From assembly GCF_009739905.1 (NCBI RefSeq), contig NZ_CP034279.1, positions 4,960,001 through 5,024,000 of the forward strand: 64,000 nucleotides of DNA, read 5' to 3'. Positions 51,192-59,798 of this stretch are shown piece by piece. The translations under genes were made by a program, and so were the position numbers. A model generated the notes under the pieces. The model saw nothing but the letters and a program-made list of their open reading frames with translations, made no database searches and had not been told where the DNA came from. Source of the DNA: Streptomyces ficellus. Lineage in GTDB: Bacteria > Actinomycetota > Actinomycetes > Streptomycetales > Streptomycetaceae. Each line of letters opens with the position of its first letter. Positions within the stretch are counted from its first letter, which is position 1.

Positions 51192-52459
51192 GCGCCCAGC
51201 TGATCCTCGGCGCGGTCGCGCTGGTCGTGGTCGCCTGGCTCGCCGCGTGCGCGGAAGCCGGGCTCGCCCGCGTCTCCAGCTTCCGCGCCGCCGAGGCGGT
51301 ACGGGTCGGGCGGCGCGGCGCGGCCAAGCTGGTCCAGGTCGCCTCCGACCCGACCCGATACCTGAACCTGGCGCTGCTGATCCGGGTGGCCTGCGAGATG
51401 GCGGCCGGGGTCATGGTGACCTACGTCTGCCTCAACGAGTTCGACGAGACCTGGGCGGCCCTGCTGGTCGCGGTCGGCGTCATGGTCCTGGTGTCGTACG
51501 TCGCCGTCGGCGTGTCCCCCCGCACCATCGGCCGCCAGCACCCGCTGAACACGGCGACCGCCGCCGCGTACGTCCTGCTGCCGCTCGCCCGCGTCCTCGG
51601 CCCCGTACCGCAGCTGCTGATCCTCATCGGCAACGCCCTCACACCTGGCAAGGGCTTCCGCAAGGGCCCCTTCGCCTCCGAGGCCGAACTGCGCGCCATG
51701 GTCGACCTCGCCGAGCAGGAGAGCCTCATCGAGGACGACGAGCGGCGCATGGTCCACTCCGTCTTCGAGCTCGGCGACACCCTCGTCCGCGAGGTCATGG
51801 TCCCGCGCACGGACCTGATCTCCATCGAGCGGTACAAGACCATCCGCCAGGCCCTCACCCTGGCGCTGCGCTCCGGCTTCTCCCGCATCCCTGTGACCGG
51901 GGACAACGAGGACGACGTCGTCGGCATCGTCTACCTGAAGGACCTGGTCCGGAAGACCCACATCAACCGGGACTCCGAGTCCGACCTGGTCTCCACCGCC
52001 ATGCGGGCCGCGTCCTTCGTCCCCGACACCAAGAACGCCGGCGACCTGCTGCGGGAGATGCAGCAGGAGCGCAACCACTGCGCCGTCGTCATCGACGAGT
52101 ACGGCGGCACGGCCGGCATCGTCACGATCGAGGACATCCTGGAGGAGATCGTCGGCGAGATCACCGACGAGTACGACCGGGAACTGCCGCCCGTGGAGGA
52201 GCTGGGCGAGGGCCGCTTCCGGGTCACCGCACGGCTCGACATCGGCGACCTGGGCGAGCTGTTCGGCCTCGACGAGTACGACGACGAGGACGTCGAGACG
52301 GTCGGCGGACTGCTCGCCAAGGCCCTCGGCCGGGTCCCGATCTCCGGCGCGTCGGCCGTGGTCGACCTGCCGGACGGCCGGAGCCTGCGCCTGACGGCCG
52401 AGTCCCCGGCCGGCCGCCGCAACAAGATCGTCACGGTGGTCGCGGAGCCGGTCTCATGA
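51188..52459 (+). CDS. CNNM/CorC-type membrane protein with CBS domains
   Basis: 423 aa. A DUF21-type membrane domain of three to four helices (1-140) is followed by a paired CBS module (VMVPRTDLISIE, TAGIVTIEDILEEIVGEI) and a C-terminal CorC_HlyC domain. The family handles Mg/Co efflux, and is also called hemolysin-like. Translationally coupled to ybeY and to the following MmcQ gene by ATGA overlaps. Confidence 0.92.
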   Translation: MSAQLILGAVALVVVAWLAACAEAGLARVSSFRAAEAVRVGRRGAAKLVQVASDPTRYLNLALLIRVACEMAAGVMVTYVCLNEFDETWAALLVAVGVMVLVSYVAVGVSPRTIGRQHPLNTATAAAYVLLPLARVLGPVPQLLILIGNALTPGKGFRKGPFASEAELRAMVDLAEQESLIEDDERRMVHSVFELGDTLVREVMVPRTDLISIERYKTIRQALTLALRSGFSRIPVTGDNEDDVVGIVYLKDLVRKTHINRDSESDLVSTAMRAASFVPDTKNAGDLLREMQQERNHCAVVIDEYGGTAGIVTIEDILEEIVGEITDEYDRELPPVEELGEGRFRVTARLDIGDLGELFGLDEYDDEDVETVGGLLAKALGRVPISGASAVVDLPDGRSLRLTAESPAGRRNKIVTVVAEPVS

Positions 52460-52809
52460 CCCCCGAACAGCTGCGGGCCTTCTGCCTCTCCTTCAACGAC
52501 GTGGTGGAGGACTTCCCGTTCGGTCCGGAGACCTCGGTCTTCAAGGTCGCGGGCAAGGTGTTCGCGCTGTCCGCCCTGGACGGCCGGCCGCTCACCGTCA
52601 ACCTCAAGTGCGACCCGGAGATCGCCCTCCGCCTGCGCGCCGAGCACCCGGCGATCGTCCCCGGCTACCACATGAACAAGCGCCACTGGAACACGGTGAC
52701 GGTCCAGGAGCTCCCGGAGCGCCTGGTCCACGAGCTGGTCGAGGACTCGTACGACCTGGTCGTGGCGGGCCTCCCCAAGGCGACCCGCCTACGCCTGGAC
52801 CGCCCGTAA
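52456..52809 (+). CDS. MmcQ/YjbR-family DNA-binding-like protein
   Basis: 117 aa with a CyaY-like fold. It has FPFGPETSVFKVAGKVFAL, LTVNLKCDPE, then PGYHMNKRHWNTV, the family signature. Function is unknown despite the DNA-binding label. It is the last gene of the phoH-ybeY-corC operon. Confidence 0.9.
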   Translation: MTPEQLRAFCLSFNDVVEDFPFGPETSVFKVAGKVFALSALDGRPLTVNLKCDPEIALRLRAEHPAIVPGYHMNKRHWNTVTVQELPERLVHELVEDSYDLVVAGLPKATRLRLDRP

Positions 52810-52810
52810 C

Positions 52811-52905
52811 ACCCACCGCCCCGCACCCGGAGACGTACCCGGGGCGGGGCCGTGCCCACCACCCACCGTCCCGCACCCGGCGACGCACCGGGGTGGGGCC
52901 GTGCA
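52811..52905. repeat. 50-bp tandem repeat of terminator-like hairpins
   Basis: Two copies start at 52811 and 52861 (ACCCACCGCCCCGCACCCGG versus ACCCACCGTCCCGCACCCGG, then diverging slightly). Each folds as CCCCGCACCCGG against CCGGGGCGGGG or CACCGGGGTGGGG. They follow the MmcQ stop directly and probably end the phoH operon transcript. Confidence 0.75.
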
Positions 52906-53065
52906 GGGTCGCCCCCGCAGGGGCTGGCGGCGTTACCGGGGCTCCCTGTCCCGTAACCCGAGGCCGCCGGCCCCGAGGAGGCGAGCCCGGAGGGGCCACG
53001 CCCCCCACCCACCGTGCGTATCCGCACCGCCCACCGGGCGAACCGGGAACAGACACCGCCCCGGT

Positions 53066-53153
53066 CCCGTTGTGCCCACCCTCCCCCAAGCTCTCGGCTT
53101 CGCTCGAGCAGGGGGGACCCCCATCGCCCAGCGGGACGACTGCCCACAACGGG
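53066..53153. repeat. Palindromic intergenic repeat with inverted ends
   Basis: CCCGTTGTG (53066-53074) and its complement CACAACGGG (53145-53153) enclose CTCCCCCAAGCTCTCGG ... CTCGAGCAGGGGGGACCCCC (53081-53122), a hairpin sequence that I recall as recurrent between genes of many Streptomyces chromosomes. With the tandem repeat it fills the 377-bp gap before the exporter gene; no coding feature is seen. Confidence 0.6.
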
Positions 53154-53186
53154 TGGGGTGGGGCGCCGGCGGGGCGATCGCCCGGT

Positions 53187-54587
53187 TCAGGCGGGGTGGT
53201 TCCGGCTTGGACGTCGGAGGCCGGCCGCCACCACGGCCGCCGCCGTCAGGACGATCGCCGCGTCGATGGCCAGGACCGTGCGGACCCCGCCGAACAGGTC
53301 GCCCCGTGTGGTGGCGAGCACGCCCAGCAGGGGAATCCCGATCGTCAGCGCGACCTGCTGCGTGGTGGTCACCAGGCCGGTCGCCAGGCCCTGCTCCTCG
53401 TCCGGCACCCCGGACGTCACCGTCAGCCCGTACGACACGATCGCGCCCAGGTGGAACACGCTCGCCAGCGAGACGCCCACCGCCGCCAGGAGCGCCCCCG
53501 ACGTCGGGCCGATGCCCAGCAGCAGGGCCACGCACAGCCCCTGGCCCACCAGCGAGCCCACCAGCGTCCGGCGGGCGCCGAAGCGGCCGATCACCCTCGG
53601 GGCGAGCGCCCCGGCGGCCGCGGACACGCCACCCTGCACACCGAAGACGAGACCCGTCGCGAAGGCGGACAGCCCCAGCGTTTCCTGGAGGTACAGCGTC
53701 AGGACGAAGATGACCGCGCTCATCATGGAGAACGTGACCAGCCCGCCCAGGTTGCCGAACGCCACTGTCCGCCGCCGCAGCATCGACAGCGACACCAGCG
53801 GCGTGTCGTGCCGGGACTCCACCACCGCGAACGCCACCAGCAGTGCCACCCCGGCGGCCAGCGCCGCCCGCACGTCCGTGCCGCCGAAGCCGTGCTCGGC
53901 CGCCGTCGACAGGGCGTAGATCAGCGCCAGCAGTCCACCGGTGACGGTGACGGCGCCCGGCACGTCGAGGCGGGGCCGGCCGGGCGTGCGCGACTCGGGC
54001 AGCAGGACCATCGCGGGCGGCAGCACGACCAGCGCGCACACGGCCAGCAGGCCCATGGTGGAGCGCCAGCCGAGGGTGTCGGTCATGACACCGCCCAGCA
54101 CCATGCCGATGGTGAACCCGAGCGACAGCAGCGTGCCGCTGATGCCGAGTGCCCGGTCGCGCAGCGGTCCCTCCGGGAACGTCGTGGTCAGCAGCGACAT
54201 GCCCGTCGGCACGATCGCCGCCGCCCCCAGTCCCTGGAGCGCCCGTCCCGCGAGGAACGACGCCGGGTTCCAGGCGAACGTGGCCAGCAGTGACGCGGCG
54301 CCGAACAGCACCAGCCCGGTGAGGAACAGTCTGCGCCGCCCGTACAGGTCGGCGACCCGCCCGAACAGCAGCAGGAACCCGCCGGACGGCAGCGCGAAGG
54401 CGGTGACCGCCCACTGGAGCGCCGACCGGCCCAGCCCCAGGTCCTCGCCGAGGACGGGCAGCGCCACGTTCAGTACGGAGAAGTCGAGCGCCACCATGAA
54501 CTGGGCGGCGCACAGCACGAAGAGGATCAGCCCGGCGCGGCGCTTCAGCCGTGCGGGCGCGGAGGTCTCGGAGGTGTCGATGGTCAT
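53187..54587 (-). CDS. DHA2-type MFS drug exporter
   Basis: 466 aa, about fourteen membrane helices, EmrB/QacA group. It has ALDFSVLNVALPVLGEDLG in helix 1, GRVADLYGRRRLFLTGL as motif A, and GAAAIVPTGMSLL near helix 5. It probably exports a hydrophobic or cationic toxicant by proton antiport. GGAGGG precedes ATG 54587. It is divergent from an XRE regulator 84 bp away, which likely controls it. Confidence 0.9.
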   Translation of the reverse strand: MTIDTSETSAPARLKRRAGLILFVLCAAQFMVALDFSVLNVALPVLGEDLGLGRSALQWAVTAFALPSGGFLLLFGRVADLYGRRRLFLTGLVLFGAASLLATFAWNPASFLAGRALQGLGAAAIVPTGMSLLTTTFPEGPLRDRALGISGTLLSLGFTIGMVLGGVMTDTLGWRSTMGLLAVCALVVLPPAMVLLPESRTPGRPRLDVPGAVTVTGGLLALIYALSTAAEHGFGGTDVRAALAAGVALLVAFAVVESRHDTPLVSLSMLRRRTVAFGNLGGLVTFSMMSAVIFVLTLYLQETLGLSAFATGLVFGVQGGVSAAAGALAPRVIGRFGARRTLVGSLVGQGLCVALLLGIGPTSGALLAAVGVSLASVFHLGAIVSYGLTVTSGVPDEEQGLATGLVTTTQQVALTIGIPLLGVLATTRGDLFGGVRTVLAIDAAIVLTAAAVVAAGLRRPSRNHPA

Positions 54588-54671
54588 GCCCCGACCCTCC
54601 GGCCGCCGAAGCGCGCCTGGGGAGCGGCGACTTATCCTGTTGGCCGCACCACCAGGCAGGGGGAGGACCAT

Positions 54672-55574
54672 GTGGTGACAGCACCTGAAAGCACAGCGTC
54701 CCGCGGTACGGACTACAAGAACCTCCGGCTCGCCGAGCTGCGCGCGTTCCTGAGGAGCCGTCGCGCCCGGGTGACGCCGGCGGAGGCGGGGCTGCCCGAC
54801 GGCGGCGCGCGGCGCCGGACCCCGGGGCTGCGCCGCGAGGAGGTGGCCGTCCTCGCGGGCGTCGGGGTGTCCTGGTACCAGTGGCTGGAGCAGGGCCGGG
54901 ACATCACCGTCTCGCCGCAGGTGCTGGACGCGGTGGCCCGGGTGCTCCGCCTCACCCCCGCCGAGCGCCGCCACCTCTACGTACTGGCCGGGCTGAACCC
55001 GCCCCCGGCGGAGGTGGATCCGGCGCAGCGGGACATGTGCGCCGGGCTGCGCCGGCTGATCGACGCGTGGATGCCGTACCCGGCGCACATCATGGACCGG
55101 TACTGCAACACGGTCATGTACAACGACTCGGCGTCGGCCGTGCTAGGGATGCGCCCGGGCATGCCGCAGAACGGTCTGATCGCCTTCTTCACCGACCCGC
55201 TGTACCGGACGCGTTCGAAGAGCTGGGCCCGCAACGCCCCGCAGCTCGTCGCCCAGTTCAGGGCGGCCTGTTCGGAGTGCCCGCAGGACGAGGGGTTCCG
55301 CGCGGTGGTGGAGGAGGCGAGGGCGGCCAGTGAGGAGTTCGCCGAGCTGTGGGAGCGCCGTGACATCGCCCCGGCGGGCCAGGTGCACAAGGAGCTCGAC
55401 CACCCGGTGGTCGGCACCCTGCACGTGGAGTCGACGCAACTGCGCGTTCCCGCCCGGCCGGACCTGATGATCGTGCTGCACACCCCGCTCCCGGAGGCGG
55501 ACACGGCGGCCAAACTGGAGTGGCTCGCGAGCCCGGAGGGGCGGCGGGAGGCGATGTACCCGGTGGCCGGGTGA
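54672..55574 (+). CDS. XRE-family regulator with MmyB-like ligand domain
   Basis: 300 aa. The N-terminal helix-turn-helix (LRREEVAVLAGVGVSWYQWLEQGRD split over helices) is followed by an MmyB-like domain (WMPYPAHIMDRYCNTVMYN, LIAFFTDPLYR). These pairs with divergent transporters or dehydrogenases are common in actinobacteria. GGAGG lies 5 nt before GTG 54672; GTG 54675 is equally possible. TATCCT at 54633-54638 is its likely -10. The ligand may be a fatty acid, inferred from family structures. Confidence 0.9.
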   Translation: MVTAPESTASRGTDYKNLRLAELRAFLRSRRARVTPAEAGLPDGGARRRTPGLRREEVAVLAGVGVSWYQWLEQGRDITVSPQVLDAVARVLRLTPAERRHLYVLAGLNPPPAEVDPAQRDMCAGLRRLIDAWMPYPAHIMDRYCNTVMYNDSASAVLGMRPGMPQNGLIAFFTDPLYRTRSKSWARNAPQLVAQFRAACSECPQDEGFRAVVEEARAASEEFAELWERRDIAPAGQVHKELDHPVVGTLHVESTQLRVPARPDLMIVLHTPLPEADTAAKLEWLASPEGRREAMYPVAG

Positions 55575-55696
55575 GGACAGTCCTGTGCCCTTCCTGTGAT
55601 CTCCCTGTGTGTATCCTCAGCGCGGCCGATCATCGGCGGGGAGGGGGGAACCGCAGCTCCCCAGGAACACCACTTTCTAGGGGAGAACACACCCTC

Positions 55697-56425
55697 ATGC
55701 GTACTCGCATCCGTCGCGGCGTCGCCGTCGCGCTCACCGTTTCCGCGCTCACCTTCACCGCCGCGTGCGGTGGCGGCTCGTCCGACAAGGGCGACGACAG
55801 CGCCGCCAAGGGCAAGGACAAGGCCGCCGAGCAGCCGGCCGACAAGCCGGCGGCCGCCACGCCGCTGACCGCCGCGCAGATGAAGGCGGGCACCCTGACG
55901 GTCGCCGACCTGCCCAAGGGCTGGGTGTCCATGAAGAACCCGGCCAGCACCGACGAGGTTCCCAAGGCCGACAAGCCCGAGTGCCAGCCGATCGCCGACC
56001 TGATGCACGACAAGATCGCCGGCGCCACCATGGGCGCGAACGCGGACTTCACGGGCGGCAACGGCGCGAACCAGCTCACCCACCAGGTCATGACCTTCCC
56101 CGGCACGGGTGCCGCGGACTTCGTGACGCCCATCGGCGAGGCCTCGGAGAAGTGCACCGGCTTCAAGACGACCATGGAGGGCGCGCCCGTCGAGCTCAAG
56201 GTCGCGAAGCTGGCCGCGCCGAAGACCGGCGAGGAGTCGCACGGTGTGCGCGTCAGCATGGACCTCGGCGGGGCGATGGAGTTCGCGCTCAACGTCGTCG
56301 TCGCCCGCCAGGGCAGCGGGGTGTCCCGCCTGGTGTTCCTTCCCGGCACCCCGGACGCCGCCAAGGAGCTCGACGACCTCGCCAAGCGTGCGGGTGACAA
56401 GTTCGTCGAGGCCGCCCAGGGCTGA
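55697..56425 (+). CDS. Secreted lipoprotein, unknown
   Basis: 242 aa. A signal peptide with lipobox FTAAC (Cys24) is followed by a Lys/Ala/Asp-rich tether (about 25-55), then a domain of about 185 residues with LPKGWVSMKNP and one cysteine pair (PECQPI and EKCTGF) that may form a disulfide. It sits on the outer membrane face. GGGGAGAA precedes ATG 55697. The domain is not one I can name. Confidence 0.85.
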   Translation: MRTRIRRGVAVALTVSALTFTAACGGGSSDKGDDSAAKGKDKAAEQPADKPAAATPLTAAQMKAGTLTVADLPKGWVSMKNPASTDEVPKADKPECQPIADLMHDKIAGATMGANADFTGGNGANQLTHQVMTFPGTGAADFVTPIGEASEKCTGFKTTMEGAPVELKVAKLAAPKTGEESHGVRVSMDLGGAMEFALNVVVARQGSGVSRLVFLPGTPDAAKELDDLAKRAGDKFVEAAQG

Positions 56426-56452
56426 CACTGATCGCGGACTTATCCTCGGGGC

Positions 56453-56806
56453 ATGACACAGACCACCGACCTCGGCCCCGAGGACCGCAAGATCATCACC
56501 CTGGCGCGCAGCGCCCGTGCCCGTAACGGCGTGCCCGAGGGCGCGGCGGTACGGGACGAGACGGGGCGTACGTACGTCGCCGGGACCGTCGCTCTGGAGT
56601 CGCTGAACCTCAGCGCGCTCCAGACGGCGGTGGCGATGGCCGTGGCCAGCGGTGCGAAGTCGCTGGAGGCCGCGGCCGTCGTCACCGGCGCCCCGGCCGC
56701 CGCGGACGCGGACCGCGCCGCCGTCCGTGACCTGGGCGGTCCGGACACCCCGGTGTTCGTGGCCGGCCCCGACGGGGAGCTGCGCGTCACGGTGAGCGCC
56801 GGCTGA
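56453..56806 (+). CDS. Cytidine deaminase-like protein without zinc ligands
   Basis: 117 aa. The order of segments follows cytidine deaminase (ETGRTYVAGTVALES, then AAAVVTGAP, then GPDTPVFVAGPDGELR). The CAE and PCxxC zinc motifs are absent: the equivalent stretches read LQT (56-58) and APAAADADRAA, and the whole protein has no cysteine. It therefore cannot be a zinc deaminase. TATCCT (56441-56446) lies 6 nt before ATG 56453: leaderless. The next gene starts on its stop codon. Confidence 0.8.
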   Translation: MTQTTDLGPEDRKIITLARSARARNGVPEGAAVRDETGRTYVAGTVALESLNLSALQTAVAMAVASGAKSLEAAAVVTGAPAAADADRAAVRDLGGPDTPVFVAGPDGELRVTVSAG

Positions 56807-57279
56807 TGGCCGGTGCGGGGGAGAGGACCAGGGGCCTGACCTACTCCTGGATCGTCCTGGCCGTCGGTGCCGTCGGCGTCGTCATCAATCTCGTCGACTG
56901 GTTCGTCGAGGGCGGCCTGGAGCCGTACCACGTCTTCCCGCTGCTGCTGGTGCTCTGGGCGGCGGCCGACCTGCTCAAGCCGGCCAGGCCGGCGGTGGCG
57001 CGGGCCGCGCAGGGGGTGGCCGGGGTGCTGCTGGTCGCGGCCGGGCTCGCGGCGGGCGTCCCGGCGGCGGTCGCGCTCGTGCGGGGCGAGCCGGTCGACT
57101 GGCTGGACCTGATCCTGGGCGTCCTCACCGTCCTGTACGCGGCCTCGGCGGCCGCCGCGCTGGCCGCACGGCTGCGCTCGCGGCAACGGGCGTCGGCGGT
57201 GGGCGCCGGGTCCGGCACGGAGCCCGTGGTGGGTGAGGGGGCGAGCATCGGGGAGAATGGCCGTCATGAGCGCTCGTAA
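56806..57279 (+). CDS. Small four-helix membrane protein
   Basis: 157 aa. ATG 56806 shares its A with the preceding TGA (TGATG), so it is coupled to the deaminase-like gene. It has about four membrane helices (IVLAVGAVGVVINLV; VFPLLLVLWAAADLL; GVAGVLLVAAGLAAG; LILGVLTVLYAASAAAAL) and a polar tail overlapping the era start by 14 nt. No family is recognised. Confidence 0.8.
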   Translation: MAGAGERTRGLTYSWIVLAVGAVGVVINLVDWFVEGGLEPYHVFPLLLVLWAAADLLKPARPAVARAAQGVAGVLLVAAGLAAGVPAAVALVRGEPVDWLDLILGVLTVLYAASAAAALAARLRSRQRASAVGAGSGTEPVVGEGASIGENGRHERS

Positions 57280-58207
57280 CCCTGAAACCGAAGCCGCCCA
57301 CCGGGCCGGCTTCGCCTGCTTCGTCGGCCGCCCCAACGCGGGCAAGTCCACCCTCACGAACGCTCTGGTCGGCCAGAAGGTGGCGATCACCTCCAACCGG
57401 CCGCAGACCACCCGGCACACCGTGCGCGGCATCGTGCACCGGCCGGACGCGCAGCTGATCCTGGTCGACACCCCGGGCCTGCACAAGCCCCGCACCCTGC
57501 TGGGCGAGCGGCTCAACGACGTGGTGCGCACCACGTGGGCCGAGGTCGACGTGATCGGCTTCTGCCTGCCCGCGAACGAGAAGCTGGGCCCCGGCGACCG
57601 GTTCATCGCCAAGGAACTGGCGGAGATCAAGAAGACCCCGAAGGTCGCGATCGTCACCAAGACCGACCTGGTGGACTCCAAGACCCTCGCCGAGCAGCTC
57701 ATCGCCATCGACCAGCTCGGCAGGGAGCTGGGCATGGAGTGGCAGGAGATCATCCCGGTGTCGGCGGTCGGCGACAAGCAGGTCCAGCTGGTGGCCGACC
57801 TGCTGATCCCGCTGCTGCCCGAGAGCCCGCCGCTCTACCCGGAGGGCGACCTCACGGACGAGCCGGAGCAGGTCATGGTGGCCGAGCTGATCCGCGAGGC
57901 GGCGCTCGAGGGCGTACGGGACGAGCTGCCGCACTCGATCGCGGTGGTCGTCGAGGAGATGATCCCGCGCGAGAACCGCCCCAAGGACAAGCCGCTGCTC
58001 GACATCCACGCCAACGTCTACATCGAGCGCCCCAGCCAGAAGGGCATCATCATCGGCCCCAAGGGCCAGCGCCTCAAGGAAGTCGGCACCAAGTCCCGCA
58101 AGCACATCGAGGCGCTCCTCGGTACGCCGGTCTTCCTGGACCTGCACGTGAAGGTCGCCAAGGACTGGCAGCGCGACCCCAAGCAGCTCCGCAAGCTCGG
58201 CTTCTAG
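57266..58207 (+). CDS. era: GTPase Era
   Basis: 313 aa, essential in 16S rRNA and 30S maturation. G1 is GRPNAGKST, G3 DTPGLHKP, G4 TKTD. A C-terminal KH domain contains GPKGQRLKEVGTKSRKHIE. ATG 57266 has GGGGAG 11 nt upstream within the preceding coding end. In many bacteria era follows ybeY closely; here an exporter, a lipoprotein and others intervene. Confidence 0.97.
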   Translation: MSARNPETEAAHRAGFACFVGRPNAGKSTLTNALVGQKVAITSNRPQTTRHTVRGIVHRPDAQLILVDTPGLHKPRTLLGERLNDVVRTTWAEVDVIGFCLPANEKLGPGDRFIAKELAEIKKTPKVAIVTKTDLVDSKTLAEQLIAIDQLGRELGMEWQEIIPVSAVGDKQVQLVADLLIPLLPESPPLYPEGDLTDEPEQVMVAELIREAALEGVRDELPHSIAVVVEEMIPRENRPKDKPLLDIHANVYIERPSQKGIIIGPKGQRLKEVGTKSRKHIEALLGTPVFLDLHVKVAKDWQRDPKQLRKLGF

Positions 58208-58210
58208 GAA

Positions 58211-58235
58211 CCGGGCCCGGCAGTGCCGGGCCCGG
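58211..58235. terminator. Bidirectional terminator after era
   Basis: CCGGGCCCGGC (58211-58221) pairs perfectly with GCCGGGCCCGG (58225-58235) around AGT. It sits between era and the convergent emfourin-like gene. Confidence 0.85.
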
Positions 58236-58250
58236 GTCTCCGTCCCCCCG

Positions 58251-58517
58251 CTACGCGCCCTCCCGAAGCACCCGTCCCACCAGTGCCCGCTGGGCTTCGG
58301 TGAGGCCGGGGTCGGTGCAGTGGACCGTTCGGTCGTCGACCGTGATCTCGTAGGCGAACCCGTCCGGTACGCCCGGCGGCCGCTTCTCGTGGCCGCCGGT
58401 GAGCGCCGCCTCCGCCAGGGCGTGCCAGTCGGGGGCGTCGGGCAGTTTCGAGGTGTCGACCTCAGCCCGTCGCTCGATGCCCGCGAAACCGCCCGTCCGG
58501 ATCACCCGAATACGCAT
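58251..58517 (-). CDS. Emfourin-like inhibitor of M4 metalloproteases
   Basis: 88 aa. It starts MRIRVIRTGGFAGIERRAEV; the strand plus GGFAG turn near residue 9 is the hallmark of the emfourin (M4in) family, known from the Serratia protealysin operon. The rest (LPDAPDWHALAEAAL; YEITVDDRTVHCTDPGL) fits its small alpha/beta fold. It lies 9 nt after the M4 protease stop and is co-directional, as in that operon. It has no signal peptide, so it probably guards the cytoplasm against its own protease. Confidence 0.82.
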   Translation of the reverse strand: MRIRVIRTGGFAGIERRAEVDTSKLPDAPDWHALAEAALTGGHEKRPPGVPDGFAYEITVDDRTVHCTDPGLTEAQRALVGRVLREGA

Positions 58518-58526
58518 GGGTCCTGT

Positions 58527-59591
58527 CTACTCCGTCGGTAGCCCGACCGTCGACCAGGCCTTCACGACGGCGTCGTCCTCCGGGCCGCCCGCGCCGAACC
58601 GGTCGCGCACCGCGGTGACCGTCAGCCGCGAGAAGTCCGCGAAGTCGGCGTCGACGGCCAGCCTGCCGCCGGTCAGCACGTCGTACCAGACCTGCCCGGC
58701 CCGCTCCCAGGCGTTGCCGCCCAGTTCCGTGGCGAAGAGGTAGAAGGCGTGGTTCGGGATGCCCGAGTTGATGTGCACGCCTCCGTTGTCGGAGCCGGTG
58801 TGGACGTAGTCGTCCATCGTCGCGGGCTGCGGGTCCTTGCCGAGGACGTCGTCGTCGTACGCCGTGCCGGGGGCCTTCATCGAGCGGAGGGCCCGGCCCT
58901 GGACGGCCGGCGCGAGCAGTCCGGCGCCGATCAGCCAGTCGGCCTGTTCGGCGGTGTGCCCCAGTGCCTTCTGCTTGACCAGGGAGCCGAAGACGTCCGA
59001 CATGGATTCGTTGAGGGCGCCGGACTGGCCGAAGTAGGCGAGGTTGGCCGTGTACTGGGTGACGCCGTGGGCCAGTTCGTGTCCGATGACGTCCACGGCG
59101 ATGGTGAAGTCGAGGAAGATCCTGCCGTCCCCGTCGCCGAAGACCATCTGGTCGCCGTTCCAGAAGGCGTTGTTGTAGTCCTCGTCGTAGTGGACGGTGG
59201 CGTCCAGCGGCAGGCCGGAGCCGTTGATCGAGTCGCGCCCGTAGGCGTCGCGGAACAGCTCGAAGGTGGCGCCGAGGCCGGCGTACGCGCGGTTGACGGT
59301 CGCGTCCTTGGTCGGCTCCGCGCCCTCGGCGCGCACTTTCCTGCCCGGCAGGGCGGTCCCGTGCCTGGCGTCGTAGATGGTGCGCTTCGGTGTGCCGGCG
59401 GGCGCGTCGGCCACCGCGTGCACGGCCGCGGCGCCCATGACGGTGGTCAGCCGGCGGGCGGTGCGGTTCGCGGCGTCGGTGACGAGGGTGCGGCGGGCGG
59501 CGGCGGCGACGTCGGGGTCGGCGGCGCGGGCGAGGTGGTCGAGGAGGTGCGGCGGGACGATCGTGCAAAACGCGGGAGCTGTGGCAGTCAT
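58527..59591 (-). CDS. Protealysin-like M4 metalloprotease
   Basis: 354 aa thermolysin family. Zinc motif HELAH at 171-175 (GHELAHGVTQY), third ligand in GALNESMSDVFG, and the later catalytic histidine in GGVHINSGIPNHAFY. There is no signal peptide. The short pro-region begins TIVPPHLLDHLARA, matching the compact PPxxL-type propeptide of protealysins rather than the long secreted type. Start ATG 59591 is preferred to a TTG three codons earlier; the ribosome site is weak. Co-transcribed with the emfourin-like gene. Confidence 0.9.
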   Translation of the reverse strand: MTATAPAFCTIVPPHLLDHLARAADPDVAAAARRTLVTDAANRTARRLTTVMGAAAVHAVADAPAGTPKRTIYDARHGTALPGRKVRAEGAEPTKDATVNRAYAGLGATFELFRDAYGRDSINGSGLPLDATVHYDEDYNNAFWNGDQMVFGDGDGRIFLDFTIAVDVIGHELAHGVTQYTANLAYFGQSGALNESMSDVFGSLVKQKALGHTAEQADWLIGAGLLAPAVQGRALRSMKAPGTAYDDDVLGKDPQPATMDDYVHTGSDNGGVHINSGIPNHAFYLFATELGGNAWERAGQVWYDVLTGGRLAVDADFADFSRLTVTAVRDRFGAGGPEDDAVVKAWSTVGLPTE

Positions 59592-59750
59592 GCACCGCAA
59601 TGTGGCACTGTGTTACGGACCTGTCACGAGCAGCGACGGCAATTCCTGAAAAGGAGTGATTCGTCACCGTCCGACGGTTACGGCAGCGAATCCCGCATAC
59701 TGAAACGGCACCTCCACTCACGGTGTTGCTCGGCTAGGCTTGTCCGCATC

Positions 59751-59798
59751 ATGCGTTTCGGGCTGCTTCTCCTTAGCTGCCGCGGCGAGGGCCTGTAG
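59751..59798 (+). CDS. Leucine leader peptide upstream of leuA
   Basis: 15 codons: MRFGLLLLSCRGEGL, with four adjacent Leu codons (CTG CTT CTC CTT). TAGGCT (59735-59740) lies 10 nt upstream. Downstream GGCCGAC (59804-59810) can pair with GTCGGCC (59846-59852), but no T-tract terminator is visible. Leader-peptide control of leuA is established in Streptomyces; the exact mechanism here is inference. Confidence 0.8.
   Translation: MRFGLLLLSCRGEGL

Noticed and set aside
53187..55574. The exporter and XRE regulator as a resistance island gained by transfer.
   Set aside because: Base and codon use look like the rest of the window and no mobile element borders them; the nearby palindrome is a common intergenic repeat type.
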